Positions 17,876 to 27,300 of a DNA stretch of 64,000 bases are shown here, piece by piece. Position 1 is the stretch's first letter. Each line of letters opens with the position of its first letter. Origin of the DNA: JBEGHD01 sp049334165 (GTDB lineage Bacteria > Bacteroidota > Bacteroidia > Flavobacteriales_D > Sanyastnellaceae); the NCBI GenBank assembly GCA_049334165.1, contig JBEGHD010000004.1; one strand, given 5' to 3'. The notes beneath the pieces are model-generated. The model did not search any database. It was not told the origin of the DNA and saw only the letters and a program-made list of their open reading frames with translations. The position numbers and the translations under genes are program-made.

Positions 17876-18360
17876 TTCCTTTGATTTAAGGGGTTATGAT
17901 TCTTCATAGGCAATTCAATATCCAAATCGATTAGACTTTTTTATCTCTCAGATAATCAATCTGATACGCTTCACACTTAGTGTCGCTACCCTCCATAAGC
18001 GTGGATGAAACTCATTTTTTGATGCTTTTTATCCACAGCACTCTGAAACACAGCGAGTAAGTGTTTCATAATCCGAATATTACGATGTGGCACGCTGTCA
18101 GGCAAGGAGTTGTTTTCCGAGTCCTCTTGAATTACTAAACGGAGTCTGGAGAAGAAGCAATTGAAAAAATCGAGATTTATCGGGGTTTTTACTTTTAAAA
18201 ACTAACACGAATTGTTTGTGTGAATCATGCAGAGATAGCTGAGCGGTAAACCTTAGCGGGCGCATTTTCCCCACTTTTTCTAAAGCTCAAAAATCGGTGC
18301 ATTATTACTAACTTGCCAACTAAAGATTTCAATTAGAAAACATCTAAACCAAACAATCCA
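17876..18360. other. 485-bp spacer without a recognised gene
   Basis: No frame longer than about 20 codons with coding character is present on either strand. It must carry the promoter of the 33-residue gene and that of hflK. AT-rich, with no tRNA-like or strong hairpin element except a weak one near 18170-18190 (aatcgagatttatcggggttttt). A small RNA cannot be excluded. Confidence 0.5.
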
Positions 18361-19344
18361 ATGGACATAAATAATCCCCAGGACCAGGGTCAGGAAATTC
18401 TGCGGAAAATCATGCGGAATTTGAGAGTGATCATTCTCGCTATTGTAGTCGTTATTCTCGCTTTTGGATCCTTTTTCAAGGTAAATACTGAAGAGGTGGG
18501 AGTGATTACACGCTTTGGAGCTTATGTAAAATCCGTTGAACCCGGATTACACGTAAAAGCTCCTTTCATAGACCACGTTTACAAAGTTCCTGTAGAGCGT
18601 CAGCAAAAGCAGGAGTTTGGCTTCAGAACAACAAGTGCTGGTGTTCAGTCTACCTATCAGAAATCTGGATACAGAGTAGAATCTTTAATGCTCACCGGTG
18701 ATCTAAACCTTGCCGATGTCGAGTGGGTCGTTCAATACAGAATCACGGATCCTTACCTGTACCTTTTTAAGGTTCGCAACCCAGAAACTACTCTTCGCGA
18801 TGTCTCTGAAGCGGCAATGCGCCAGGTTGTGGGAAACCGTACCGTAAATGAAGTCATTACAGTTGGGCGTGCCGAGATTGCCGTAAAAGTACAGCAACTC
18901 ATTCAGGATGTTGCCAAAGAATATTCACTCGGCTTGCACATTGAGCAAGTCGTATTGCAAGATGTAAATCCACCAGACCCTGTGAAAGCAGCTTTCAACG
19001 CGGTGAACGAGGCACAGCAGGAGCGAGAAACGCTGATCAACCAGGCCAAATCAGAATACAACAAGGTGATTCCAAAGGCCAAAGGTCAGGCTCAGGAAAC
19101 CATTCAAAAAGCCGAAGGTTACGCCACAGAACGAGTGAACAGCGCTGAGGGTGAAGTCTCTCGCTTCAATGATTTGTACACTGAGTATGTGAAAGCTCCT
19201 GAAGTAACCAGGAAAAGGATTTATCTGGAAACTATGGGCGATGTAATACCGCTTCTCGGTAATAAAATCATCACCGATGAAGAAGGTAGCAATGTGCTGC
19301 CGCTATTGCAAATGCAGATGGAGAATATCAAAAAATCTAACTAA
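18361..19344 (+). CDS. hflK: FtsH protease modulator HflK
   Basis: 327 residues. One N-terminal transmembrane helix (VIILAIVVVILAFGSFF) then an SPFH/band-7 domain (FKVNTEEVGVITRFGAYVK..., VEWVVQYRITDPYLYLFKV) and a long coiled coil. HflK and HflC assemble a large cage around the membrane protease FtsH and restrain its activity on membrane proteins. The hflC gene follows after three bases. The protein is shorter than E. coli HflK (419 aa), lacking its Gly-rich cytoplasmic N-terminal extension, as usual in this phylum. Confidence 0.93.
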   Translation: MDINNPQDQGQEILRKIMRNLRVIILAIVVVILAFGSFFKVNTEEVGVITRFGAYVKSVEPGLHVKAPFIDHVYKVPVERQQKQEFGFRTTSAGVQSTYQKSGYRVESLMLTGDLNLADVEWVVQYRITDPYLYLFKVRNPETTLRDVSEAAMRQVVGNRTVNEVITVGRAEIAVKVQQLIQDVAKEYSLGLHIEQVVLQDVNPPDPVKAAFNAVNEAQQERETLINQAKSEYNKVIPKAKGQAQETIQKAEGYATERVNSAEGEVSRFNDLYTEYVKAPEVTRKRIYLETMGDVIPLLGNKIITDEEGSNVLPLLQMQMENIKKSN

Positions 19345-19347
19345 GCC

Positions 19348-20292
19348 ATGAACGTCAAAAAGATCATAATCATAATTGTCGCTTCCATTTTATTCCTCAT
19401 AGTGCTTTTTCAAGGTGCTTTTGTCGTGAATGAATATGAGCAGGTTGTCATTACTCAATTTGGAAAGCCGGTAGGAGATCCCATCACGACTCCTGGAGTA
19501 AAATTCAAAGTGCCATTCATTCAGAAAGCAAACTACTTCGATAAGCGCTATTTGGAATGGGATGGTGATGCCAATCAAGTTCCTACAAAAGAGAAAAAGT
19601 ACATTTTTGTCGATAGCTACGCCCGTTGGCAAATCACTGATCCGCTTCAGTTTTACAAGCGACTCAACAACGAGCGAGGCGCTCAGTCAAGATTGGATGA
19701 TATTCTCGATGGAGAAACTCGCGACAATGTGGCCAACCACAATTTGGAGGAAGCCATTCGTACCAGCAACAGGGAACCCGAAGAGTCTGGTGAGATCTCT
19801 GAGTTGATTGAAGATTCTCTGGTTAGAATTGAAGTAGGAAGAGAGAGAATTCAAAGAATGATTCAGGAGTCGGCAAACAAGCGCACGCAAGAGCTTGGCA
19901 TCGAAGTCCTCGATTTCCGTTTCAAAAGAATCAACTATATAGAGGAAGTAAGAAAGCAAGTGTACGAGCGAATGAAAAGTGAGCGTTTCCGAATTGCCGA
20001 TAAGTTCAGATCTGAAGGGCAGGGAGAGGCTTCAAAAATTAATGGTGAGAAAGAGCGCGAGCTTAAAACAATTCAATCTGAAGCTTATCGCGAAGCTGAA
20101 GAGATCAAGGGTAGAGCAGATGCTGAAGCAGCTGCCATCTATGCAAGTGCTTACGATAAAAACGCTCGTTCTCGCGAACTCTACAGTTTTTTGAAATCGA
20201 TGGAAACCTTCGAGAAAACATTTGACAATCAAACTTCGATCATTTTATCTACGGACTCGGAGTTGTATAAATATCTGAAAAGCGACAATTAA
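19348..20292 (+). CDS. hflC: FtsH protease modulator HflC
   Basis: 314 residues, one N-terminal membrane helix (IIIIIVASILFLIVLFQGAFVV), SPFH domain (NEYEQVVITQFGKPVG, YIFVDSYARWQITDPLQFYKR) and a C-terminal coiled coil rich in Ala/Glu (AEEIKGRADAEAAAIYASAY), the region that closes the HflKC cage. Typical length for HflC. Same operon as hflK. Confidence 0.93.
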   Translation: MNVKKIIIIIVASILFLIVLFQGAFVVNEYEQVVITQFGKPVGDPITTPGVKFKVPFIQKANYFDKRYLEWDGDANQVPTKEKKYIFVDSYARWQITDPLQFYKRLNNERGAQSRLDDILDGETRDNVANHNLEEAIRTSNREPEESGEISELIEDSLVRIEVGRERIQRMIQESANKRTQELGIEVLDFRFKRINYIEEVRKQVYERMKSERFRIADKFRSEGQGEASKINGEKERELKTIQSEAYREAEEIKGRADAEAAAIYASAYDKNARSRELYSFLKSMETFEKTFDNQTSIILSTDSELYKYLKSDN

Positions 20293-20319
20293 AATCACTT
20301 TATATCAGGTAGTTAAGTC

Positions 20320-22362
20320 ATGTCGAATCCGCACTTTCCAAAATTGTTTGAGTCACTCGACCTCGGTTTTACGAAGTTGAAAAACCGTGTGTTGATGGGA
20401 TCGATGCACACCGGTCTCGAGGAGAGCAAAGATGGCTTCTCGAAAATGGCCAGGTTTTATGCTGAAAGGGCAAAAAATGGAGTTGGGCTGATTGTTACTG
20501 GAGGTTTCGCCCCTGACTGGCGAGGTTGGGTTTCGCCATTTTCAGGTAAGTTAACAACAAATCGCGGTGTAAAGAAACACCGTAAAATCACTGAAGCAGT
20601 GCATGGAGAGGGAGGGAAAATCTGCCTTCAAATTCTTCATGCCGGCCGGTATGCCTATCATCCTTTCAATGTGGCTCCTTCAGCTATTCAGGCTCCGATT
20701 TCTAAGTTTAAGCCAAATGCCTTAAGCGAGAGAGGAATTCAAAGAACCATTCGGCACTTTGCACGATGCGCCAGGTTGGCCCGAAAAGCGGGCTACGATG
20801 GAGTTGAAATCATGGGTTCGGAAGGCTATCTGATCAATGAATTTCTGGTAAAACGCACCAATCAGCGAACTGACAAGTGGGGAGGCAGCTACGAAAACAG
20901 AATGCGTTTTCCACTCGAGATTATCAAAGCGGTTCGAGCAGAAGTCGGAGATGATTTTATTTTGATTTATCGACTCAGCATGCTCGATTTGGTGCCGGAC
21001 GGTAGCACCTGGCAAGAGGTGGTGCAGCTGGCAAAAGAAGTTGAGAAACTCGGTGTTAACATCATCAACACAGGGATTGGATGGCACGAAGCACGTGTTC
21101 CAACTATCGCGACCATGGTGCCGCGAGGAGCGTATTCGTGGGTGACCCAAAAATTAAAACAGGAAGTAAATCTTCCGCTTGTCACAACCAACAGGATCAA
21201 CACTCCCGAAATAGCTGAAGAAATTCTTTCAGCGGGTAAAGCAGACATGGTTTCCATGGCTCGTCCGTTTTTGGCGGATTCAGCCTTCGTGAAAAAAGCT
21301 GAAGAAGGAAAGTCAGAGTCTATCAACACATGCATCGGCTGCAACCAGGCTTGCCTCGATCATATTTTTGAAAAGAAGGTTGCGTCCTGTCTGGTGAATC
21401 CAAGAGCTTGTCGTGAGACAGAATTCGAAAAAGAAAGAGCTGAAAAAGTAAAAAACATTGCTGTAGTAGGTGCTGGTCCAGCAGGTCTGTCCTGCGCTGT
21501 AAGTGCGGCAGAGCTCGGGCATGATGTCACACTTTTTGAAGCTTCCGATGAAATAGGCGGTCAGTTTAACTACGCCAAGGTCATCCCGGGTAAAGAAGAG
21601 TTTTACGAGACGCTACGCTACTACAGAAATAGAATTGCGAACCTGGGTATTGACTTGAAACTGAACACCAGAGTTGATGATGAATTGATCGCCAGTGGCG
21701 AGTTTGACGAAGTTGTGGTCTCTTCAGGTGTGATTCCCAGGAAAACCGGAATTGAAGGCGAAAATCACTCTAAAGTCGTCAGCTACCAGGACTTGCTAAG
21801 TGGTGGAGTAACAGCTGGAAAGAAAGTAGCGGTGATTGGCGCGGGAGGAATTGGCTTCGATGTTTGTGAGTACCTTACGGAAGACCACGCCAAAGTCGAA
21901 GCAGTTCAGCCGACAGTCGAAGAGTTTCTGAAGACCTGGGGGATCGACAACAGCATCAGTCATCCTGGGGGCATTAGCACTACAAAACAAATTCCTGTAG
22001 AATCTCCGAGAGAAATTTTTCTGCTGCAGCGAAAAACCTCGAAACCGGGAAAGAACCTGGGTAAAACCACTGGCTGGATTCATCGCGTTTCGCTTAGAAA
22101 AGCGGGCGTGAAAAACATCGTTGGAGTCGAGTACCAAAAAATTGACGACTCCGGATTGCACATTCGTGTTGATGGTAAAGACGAGTGCCTTGAAGTAGAT
22201 CACGTTGTGGTTTGTGCTGGTCAACTTTCTGAGAATACCCTTTTCGAAAAATTGAAACAAAAAGGCCATTCTGCACATTTGATAGGAGGAGCACTCGAGG
22301 CGCGTGAACTAGATGCTCAGAAAGCCATTCGCGATGGGTTTGAGTTAGCCCATAAATTCTGA
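20320..22362 (+). CDS. fadH: FadH-like NADH:flavin oxidoreductase / 2,4-dienoyl-CoA reductase
   Basis: 680 residues with the three-part structure of E. coli FadH. Residues 1-330 are an Old-Yellow-Enzyme-type FMN TIM barrel (LKNRVLMGSMHTGLEE, YDGVEIMGSEGYLINEF). Cys338, Cys341, Cys345 and Cys357 are the 4Fe-4S ligands. The remainder holds FAD- and NADPH-binding Rossmann folds (VGAGPAGLSCAVSAAELG, IGAGGIGFDVCEYL). It would reduce 2,4-dienoyl-CoA intermediates in the oxidation of unsaturated fatty acids; related enzymes act on other enoates, so the substrate is likely but not certain. Starts 27 bp after hflC and 14 bp before an esterase gene. Confidence 0.9.
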   Translation: MSNPHFPKLFESLDLGFTKLKNRVLMGSMHTGLEESKDGFSKMARFYAERAKNGVGLIVTGGFAPDWRGWVSPFSGKLTTNRGVKKHRKITEAVHGEGGKICLQILHAGRYAYHPFNVAPSAIQAPISKFKPNALSERGIQRTIRHFARCARLARKAGYDGVEIMGSEGYLINEFLVKRTNQRTDKWGGSYENRMRFPLEIIKAVRAEVGDDFILIYRLSMLDLVPDGSTWQEVVQLAKEVEKLGVNIINTGIGWHEARVPTIATMVPRGAYSWVTQKLKQEVNLPLVTTNRINTPEIAEEILSAGKADMVSMARPFLADSAFVKKAEEGKSESINTCIGCNQACLDHIFEKKVASCLVNPRACRETEFEKERAEKVKNIAVVGAGPAGLSCAVSAAELGHDVTLFEASDEIGGQFNYAKVIPGKEEFYETLRYYRNRIANLGIDLKLNTRVDDELIASGEFDEVVVSSGVIPRKTGIEGENHSKVVSYQDLLSGGVTAGKKVAVIGAGGIGFDVCEYLTEDHAKVEAVQPTVEEFLKTWGIDNSISHPGGISTTKQIPVESPREIFLLQRKTSKPGKNLGKTTGWIHRVSLRKAGVKNIVGVEYQKIDDSGLHIRVDGKDECLEVDHVVVCAGQLSENTLFEKLKQKGHSAHLIGGALEARELDAQKAIRDGFELAHKF

Positions 22363-22376
22363 TTTAATATCCCTTT

Positions 22377-23282
22377 ATGATTCTGGCAAGTTGGCAATAT
22401 CTCCTGGTAATGTTATATTACCGAATAACCAGACCGCTTCGGAAAATGACGAACCCTGAAGTCTCCATACTCCGAAAGACCATTGAGTTTTTCAGTCCTT
22501 TCAACCAACCGCCATCGGAGACCAGACAGCGGTATGAAGAAATTGCCGACACCAAGACACTCATCACAAATTGGGGAGAGGAAGATCCTGAAGCTGCTTT
22601 CCTCTACATTCACGGGGGAGGTTTTTCGCTTTGCTCGCCTAAAACACATGCCAACCTGATGGCCCATCTAGCCAAATATGGCGATTCAATTGTTTACGGG
22701 CCGGCTTACAGTCTTTCTCCAGAGCATAAGTTTCCGACAGCCCTTGCAGAGTGCGAGCTGGTTTATCAGGAGATCCGAAAGAAACATCCTGGACTGAAAG
22801 TAATTGTTGGAGGCGACTCTTCAGGTGGCAACCTGGCGGCAGCTCTTTGTCATTTACTCAAAACAAAAGGAGGGGAAGGACCTGATGGACTTGTGCTGCT
22901 TTCTGCCTGGCTCGACTTGCGTGAGGATTCTGCTTCGCTGAGCAAAAACTACAAGAAAGAATCAGTTTTCGATGCTGAGGATCTTGGCAGTTACGCAGAT
23001 CGCTACTGCGATGACCAGGATCGGAGCAACCCACTGCTTTCCCCTTATTTGGCCGAGCCGGATTCATTTCCACCAGTTCTCATTCAGGCAACTAAAAACG
23101 AACTGCTTTTTGACGATAGTCGGCTTTTCGCAGAGAAATTGAGAACAGCAGGAATGCCTGTTACAACCGATTTTTATGATAAACTTTTCCATGCCTGGCA
23201 CGCTTTTCCCAATTTTATGCCCGAGGCAAAAGATGCTTTGAAAAAGGTGGGGACTTTTGTGAAAGACTTGGAAAAACATTGA
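22377..23282 (+). CDS. Alpha/beta hydrolase, hormone-sensitive-lipase-like esterase
   Basis: 301 residues. The oxyanion motif HGGG lies at 79-82 and the nucleophile elbow GDSSG at 146-150 with Ser148. The Asp of the triad is probably in LLFDDSRLFAEKL and the His in KLFHAWHAF near residue 275. This is the family IV (HSL) esterase pattern. The N-terminus has a hydrophobic stretch (ILASWQYLLVMLYYRI) that could be a membrane anchor. Substrates are usually short-chain esters. Located 14 bp after fadH and probably in its transcript. Confidence 0.9.
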   Translation: MILASWQYLLVMLYYRITRPLRKMTNPEVSILRKTIEFFSPFNQPPSETRQRYEEIADTKTLITNWGEEDPEAAFLYIHGGGFSLCSPKTHANLMAHLAKYGDSIVYGPAYSLSPEHKFPTALAECELVYQEIRKKHPGLKVIVGGDSSGGNLAAALCHLLKTKGGEGPDGLVLLSAWLDLREDSASLSKNYKKESVFDAEDLGSYADRYCDDQDRSNPLLSPYLAEPDSFPPVLIQATKNELLFDDSRLFAEKLRTAGMPVTTDFYDKLFHAWHAFPNFMPEAKDALKKVGTFVKDLEKH

Positions 23283-23335
23283 GCCAATCAAGCTGTTTTC
23301 AACCTACATTTCGGACAAAAATCACTGAGAAAATT

Positions 23336-23890
23336 ATGAGCAACAACGGAGATAAGAACTTGGAAAAAGCTACTCTCGGAGCAGGGTGCTTTTGGTGTGT
23401 AGAAGCTGTTTTTCAACGACTCGAAGGGGTGGAGAAAGTCCTTTCTGGATACAGTGGAGGTCATGTGAAAAATCCGGCCTACCGGGAGGTTTGTACCGGA
23501 AGAACTGGCCACGCTGAGGTCGTGCAGGTTCACTTTGATCCTTCAGTAATTTCCTTCGCTGAAATTCTCGAAGTGTTTTTTGCAACTCACGACCCCACAA
23601 CTCTAAACCGTCAGGGAGGAGATGTTGGCACGCAATACAGGTCCGCAATTTTTTACCACTCGGATGAGCAAAAGGAAATTGCTGAAAAGTCAAAGGCGGC
23701 AGCTAATGAAAGTGGTGACTGGAGCGATCCAATAGTTACGGAGATCACTGCCTTTGATACTTTCTACGAAGCAGAAGGAGGTCATCAAAATTACTTCAAC
23801 GAGCATGGAGAACAGCCGTACTGCCAGATGGTGATAAGGCCTAAGGTTGAGAAGTTCAAGGAAAAGTTCAGAGCAAAGTTGGCAAATTAA
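23336..23890 (+). CDS. msrA: Peptide-methionine (S)-S-oxide reductase MsrA
   Basis: 184 residues. The GCFWC motif places the catalytic cysteine at residue 18, and YSGG, GHAEVVQVHFDP and TQYRSAIF are family signatures. It repairs methionine sulfoxide (S form) in oxidised proteins using thioredoxin. An in-frame TTG at 23279 overlaps the esterase end and would add 19 unrelated residues; the ATG at 23336 is preferred. The last four bases overlap the convergent TonB receptor gene. Confidence 0.94.
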   Translation: MSNNGDKNLEKATLGAGCFWCVEAVFQRLEGVEKVLSGYSGGHVKNPAYREVCTGRTGHAEVVQVHFDPSVISFAEILEVFFATHDPTTLNRQGGDVGTQYRSAIFYHSDEQKEIAEKSKAAANESGDWSDPIVTEITAFDTFYEAEGGHQNYFNEHGEQPYCQMVIRPKVEKFKEKFRAKLAN

Positions 23891-26307
23891 TTATCGCCTT
23901 CATAGCCGTCCGGGCCGCCTTCCTGAGGTCCTCTCATTTTCTTTTGATTCAATCGGTAAGTGAATGTGAGGATGAATTGACGAGCTCTCCACTGGAACTC
24001 TGATTCCTCGTAGAATGTAGGCTGGTCCAACACCTGTCTCCACCTTCTGGAGTTCAGCACGTCCCTCACATTGAACGCAAGTGTTCCTTTTCCATCAAGC
24101 ACATCGCGCGCTATAGACAAATCAATGGAGTAGAGGGCTTTCACTCGTCCCTGAGTGGTTTCTCTTGGAGCACGATACCTCGCAGAGATCTGAGCATCTG
24201 TCTTGGTGTCGATGCTAAACTTGTTGTTCATTCTCGCATACCACGTGTAAGTGTCAGCATTGTAAGATTGTCCGTTGTATTCCCCAACGGTGATGGCTCT
24301 GTAAAAGTTGAAATCGGAATTCACGCTGTACCATTCCACGGGTTGGTAGGAGAAGTTAAATTCGAGTCCATAGGCGTCTTGCACAGAAAGATTCACCGGG
24401 AATCGTGTGTTGTTTCCGTTTTCTGTCTGCACGGCAATTCGCTCAATCACGCCAGTTCTGTGGCGGTAATAAACGCTCGAAAGAAAAGATCCTTTTTCAC
24501 CGAAATACAAATATCCCGCTTCGTAAGAATCGGTGAATTCAGGGTTTAGATCGGGATTTCCCCGATAAAAATCTCTGTCATCGCTGAAGTTGGAGAATGG
24601 GAGCAACGATCGAAAACGAGGACGACTCAGCCTACGGCTGTAAGTGAGTTGCATGGTGTGTTGTTCATTGAACTCATAGCCCAGGTGAATGCTGGGGAAA
24701 AAGTTGATGTAATCGCGGTCGTTTTCCTCGGCAGACTTGATTAGTTCTGTTCCAATTACCGAATACTCTGACCGCACACCGAACTGGTAATTGAATTTGT
24801 TCAGGGCATTTCCGTACATCATGTATCCCGCATAGATGGTCTCATCGTAGCGAAAATTATTATCCAACGTGTCCACAGTCATCCATTCACCACCTTGCTC
24901 CCGGATTCTCACACTGTAGTCGTTTTCAATAATCCTATTGCTAATCCTCATACCGGTTTCAAACTTTCCTTCTTCACCAATCGGACGAATGTAGTCGGAC
25001 TGAAACAGAAAGTTCTGCTCGTTTTCAGTGTTGTAAGCATCCTGCTCCAGAGGTGGCACGTTGGCATCGTCTGAGGTTTCTGTGAGATCGGAATCTTCTG
25101 TGTCCTCTTCGTTGTAAAAGTTGATGATCGTTTCCCAGGTGTGATCGTCATCACCATCGAACTTCTTCTTGTGGTTGAAAGCAGCTTCAACCGTATTTTC
25201 GATCTCAATTTCTTCCTGATCGCGGGCTTCTTCTCCAAGAAAGTTTCCGTCAATATCGAAATCACGATACGTATTGACCTCGGTGTTCAGCCCGTTTTCA
25301 TGCTGATACAATCCCGAGATCGTGATAGAATTGTCGTTTTTAAGATAGAAATCGGCACCTGCTCTAAAGTTGTGTGAAATACCTCCACGAGAACGTTCTT
25401 CTTCGCTTCTGAAAATATAGGCGGTGTCTGGTGCATTCACTTCTCTGAAGCGATTTCCACCTCCGGGAAGGTCGCGGTAGCGAATGCCGTACTGAGCAAA
25501 CCAGTTTATCTTTTCTCTTCGGAAATTCAGGTTGAAGCTGGCGCCAAAATTCTCTGGATAGCCAGCCGTTCCCGTGAAGGTACCATTCAAGCCTTTTCGT
25601 TCATCTTTTTTTAGAATGATGTTGATGATCCCGACTTCGCCCTCTGCCTGATAGCGCGCTGATGGGTTGGTAATGACTTCAACTCTTTCGATCAAATCTC
25701 CAGGAATCTGACGCAGGGCTTCTGCCGGATCTGATCCGACCATTCCCGAAGGCTTACCATCGATCAGGATTTGCACATTGTTGCTCCCTCGTAAACTAAT
25801 GTTTCCTTCGACATCAACCGTTACCGAAGGCACGTTGTCGAGAACCTCGGATGCGCTTCCGCCCTGATTACTTAAATCTTGACCAACTGTAAAAACGCGC
25901 TTGTCGAGCTTGAGTTCCATTTGGCTACGCTCGGTTTCAACAACAGCTTCTTCAAGTGCGACCGAGCCGGGAGTGAGTTTTATCTCACCTAGATCACGAT
26001 CGCCAGAGTTTAAATTTATGTCTGAAATAGTCTTCTTCTGGTAAGACAAAAAAGATATCTGCAAGTAATAAACTGCAGGTTGCGCTTGAACCTTGAATTC
26101 ACCGTTCACATCTGTAGCTGCTCCCTGAACGAGTGTAGAATCCGACTGTGAATAAAGGGCAACGGTAGCGTAGGGGATGGGTGCTCCATTTTCGTCTTTC
26201 ACCTTACCCTCAACAGTTGGGTTGGATTGTGCCAGAGCAATGTTGGCAGTTACCAAAAGAAAAAATAAAGTGATGAGGGAAACAACTTTCTTCACGAGAT
26301 CTAACAT
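23887..26307 (-). CDS. TonB-dependent receptor, outer-membrane beta-barrel family
   Basis: 806 residues. Signal peptide (VVSLITLFFLLVTANIALA), then a carboxypeptidase-regulatory-like beta-sandwich (VEGKVKDENGAPIPYATVALY), a plug domain (ASEVLDNVPSVTVDVEGNISL, GSNNVQILIDGKPSGM) and an outer-membrane barrel ending with aromatic strands (FNVRDVLNSRRW, FILTFTYRLNQKK). This is the SusC-distant type that stands alone without a SusD partner, commonly linked to siderophore or peptide uptake or to maintenance of the envelope. No SusD or regulator is adjacent. Substrate unknown. Confidence 0.92.
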   Translation of the reverse strand: MLDLVKKVVSLITLFFLLVTANIALAQSNPTVEGKVKDENGAPIPYATVALYSQSDSTLVQGAATDVNGEFKVQAQPAVYYLQISFLSYQKKTISDINLNSGDRDLGEIKLTPGSVALEEAVVETERSQMELKLDKRVFTVGQDLSNQGGSASEVLDNVPSVTVDVEGNISLRGSNNVQILIDGKPSGMVGSDPAEALRQIPGDLIERVEVITNPSARYQAEGEVGIINIILKKDERKGLNGTFTGTAGYPENFGASFNLNFRREKINWFAQYGIRYRDLPGGGNRFREVNAPDTAYIFRSEEERSRGGISHNFRAGADFYLKNDNSITISGLYQHENGLNTEVNTYRDFDIDGNFLGEEARDQEEIEIENTVEAAFNHKKKFDGDDDHTWETIINFYNEEDTEDSDLTETSDDANVPPLEQDAYNTENEQNFLFQSDYIRPIGEEGKFETGMRISNRIIENDYSVRIREQGGEWMTVDTLDNNFRYDETIYAGYMMYGNALNKFNYQFGVRSEYSVIGTELIKSAEENDRDYINFFPSIHLGYEFNEQHTMQLTYSRRLSRPRFRSLLPFSNFSDDRDFYRGNPDLNPEFTDSYEAGYLYFGEKGSFLSSVYYRHRTGVIERIAVQTENGNNTRFPVNLSVQDAYGLEFNFSYQPVEWYSVNSDFNFYRAITVGEYNGQSYNADTYTWYARMNNKFSIDTKTDAQISARYRAPRETTQGRVKALYSIDLSIARDVLDGKGTLAFNVRDVLNSRRWRQVLDQPTFYEESEFQWRARQFILTFTYRLNQKKMRGPQEGGPDGYEGDN

Positions 26308-26446
26308 TAGGTTATTGGCCTGTAGAAATCAAATTTTCGATTTACAAGGCTACAAAGAAACTAAAGATCTGTCGATATGTTCTAGGTGATCTACCGAAAA
26401 CCCCGGTGAAGGCGCAGGTATTTGACAAAATTTAAGATCAACAAAA

Positions 26447-26480
26447 AAAAGCCTCCAGCTCGATGAGCATGAAGGCTTTT
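26447..26480 (-). terminator. Terminator of the 26505 gene
   Basis: Stem aaaagcct..gctc / gagc..aggctttt; on the minus strand it is followed by eight Ts. Confidence 0.8.
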
Positions 26481-26504
26481 GAAAAATGGTCTTCTTATGA
26501 TTTT

Positions 26505-27023
26505 TTAAAAAACGACTTTAACTCCCAATCCGGGATCGACCCAAAAGTAGGCTCCACCGGCAGTGTTAACCTCCAAAAATGGAATGGCGTCTACACTCAC
26601 TGCGAGATCGAAAGGGAGTTCTGTCTGGATCAAATACTCCAGACCTAAAATGGCATCTACTCCCAATCCAATACCAGTGTCATCAAATGCTGCATCGCCA
26701 TACCAACGTGGATATCGTCCATTGTTCAGAGTGTTGTAAAACGCAGCGTGACCTCCAAGGCCGTAGTACCAATAAAGGTTTTGCACATCAAATGCATTTT
26801 GGTAGTGCTCCCAAAGGACAGTCACATTGAGACTGTTAGGGTAAAAACCGACAATTCCTTCAATTGCTCCTGGACCTTTACCCATTCCTTTTATGGTAAG
26901 GCCACCTCGTGCGCCACCTCTAATTCCTAATGCTGTTCCGTTGTACTGAGCTTGAGCTGCGTCAGCTCCAACGAGCATAAAAAATAGAATTCCGATAAAG
27001 TAAACTGATAATTGACTCTTCAT
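26505..27023 (-). CDS. Small outer-membrane beta-barrel-like protein
   Basis: 172 residues from the ATG at 27023 (a second ATG at 27053 adds ten residues). Signal peptide MKSQLSVYFIGILFFMLVGADAAQA. The mature part has alternating Gly/aromatic strands (GIVGFYPNSLNVTVLWEHY, LYWYYGLGGHAAFY, ILGLEYLIQTELPFDLAVSVD) and ends in a C-terminal phenylalanine after GLGVKVVF, as outer-membrane barrels do. Size suggests an eight-stranded barrel. Function unknown. Confidence 0.75.
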   Translation of the reverse strand: MKSQLSVYFIGILFFMLVGADAAQAQYNGTALGIRGGARGGLTIKGMGKGPGAIEGIVGFYPNSLNVTVLWEHYQNAFDVQNLYWYYGLGGHAAFYNTLNNGRYPRWYGDAAFDDTGIGLGVDAILGLEYLIQTELPFDLAVSVDAIPFLEVNTAGGAYFWVDPGLGVKVVF

Positions 27024-27300
27024 TCTTGACTGTGTTTTTCTATTCACAATCAATTCGCGTTCCTCATCACCGTGATTTTTTTATTCCGCTGAAATTCTTT
27101 GTAGTACGCCAAAACCAAAAAGTTTCGACTTCTGGAATTGAGGCTCTGTGTAGATCAAAGTCTACAATCGAATTGAGGATTATCCATTTAATCCACAACA
27201 AAGTGATATTCGAAAAAAGTCGGATTGAAAAAATCCAGTCGGAGATTTAGTTCGTAAGTCTGGGCAAGTTGAATTTTAAAAACCCCAAAAAACAAGAATT

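Noticed and set aside
18361..20292. HflK/HflC as part of the RNA-repair slipin system
   Set aside because: They are classic membrane HflKC with FtsH-modulator features, 35 kb away, and unlike the soluble slipin next to rtcB.
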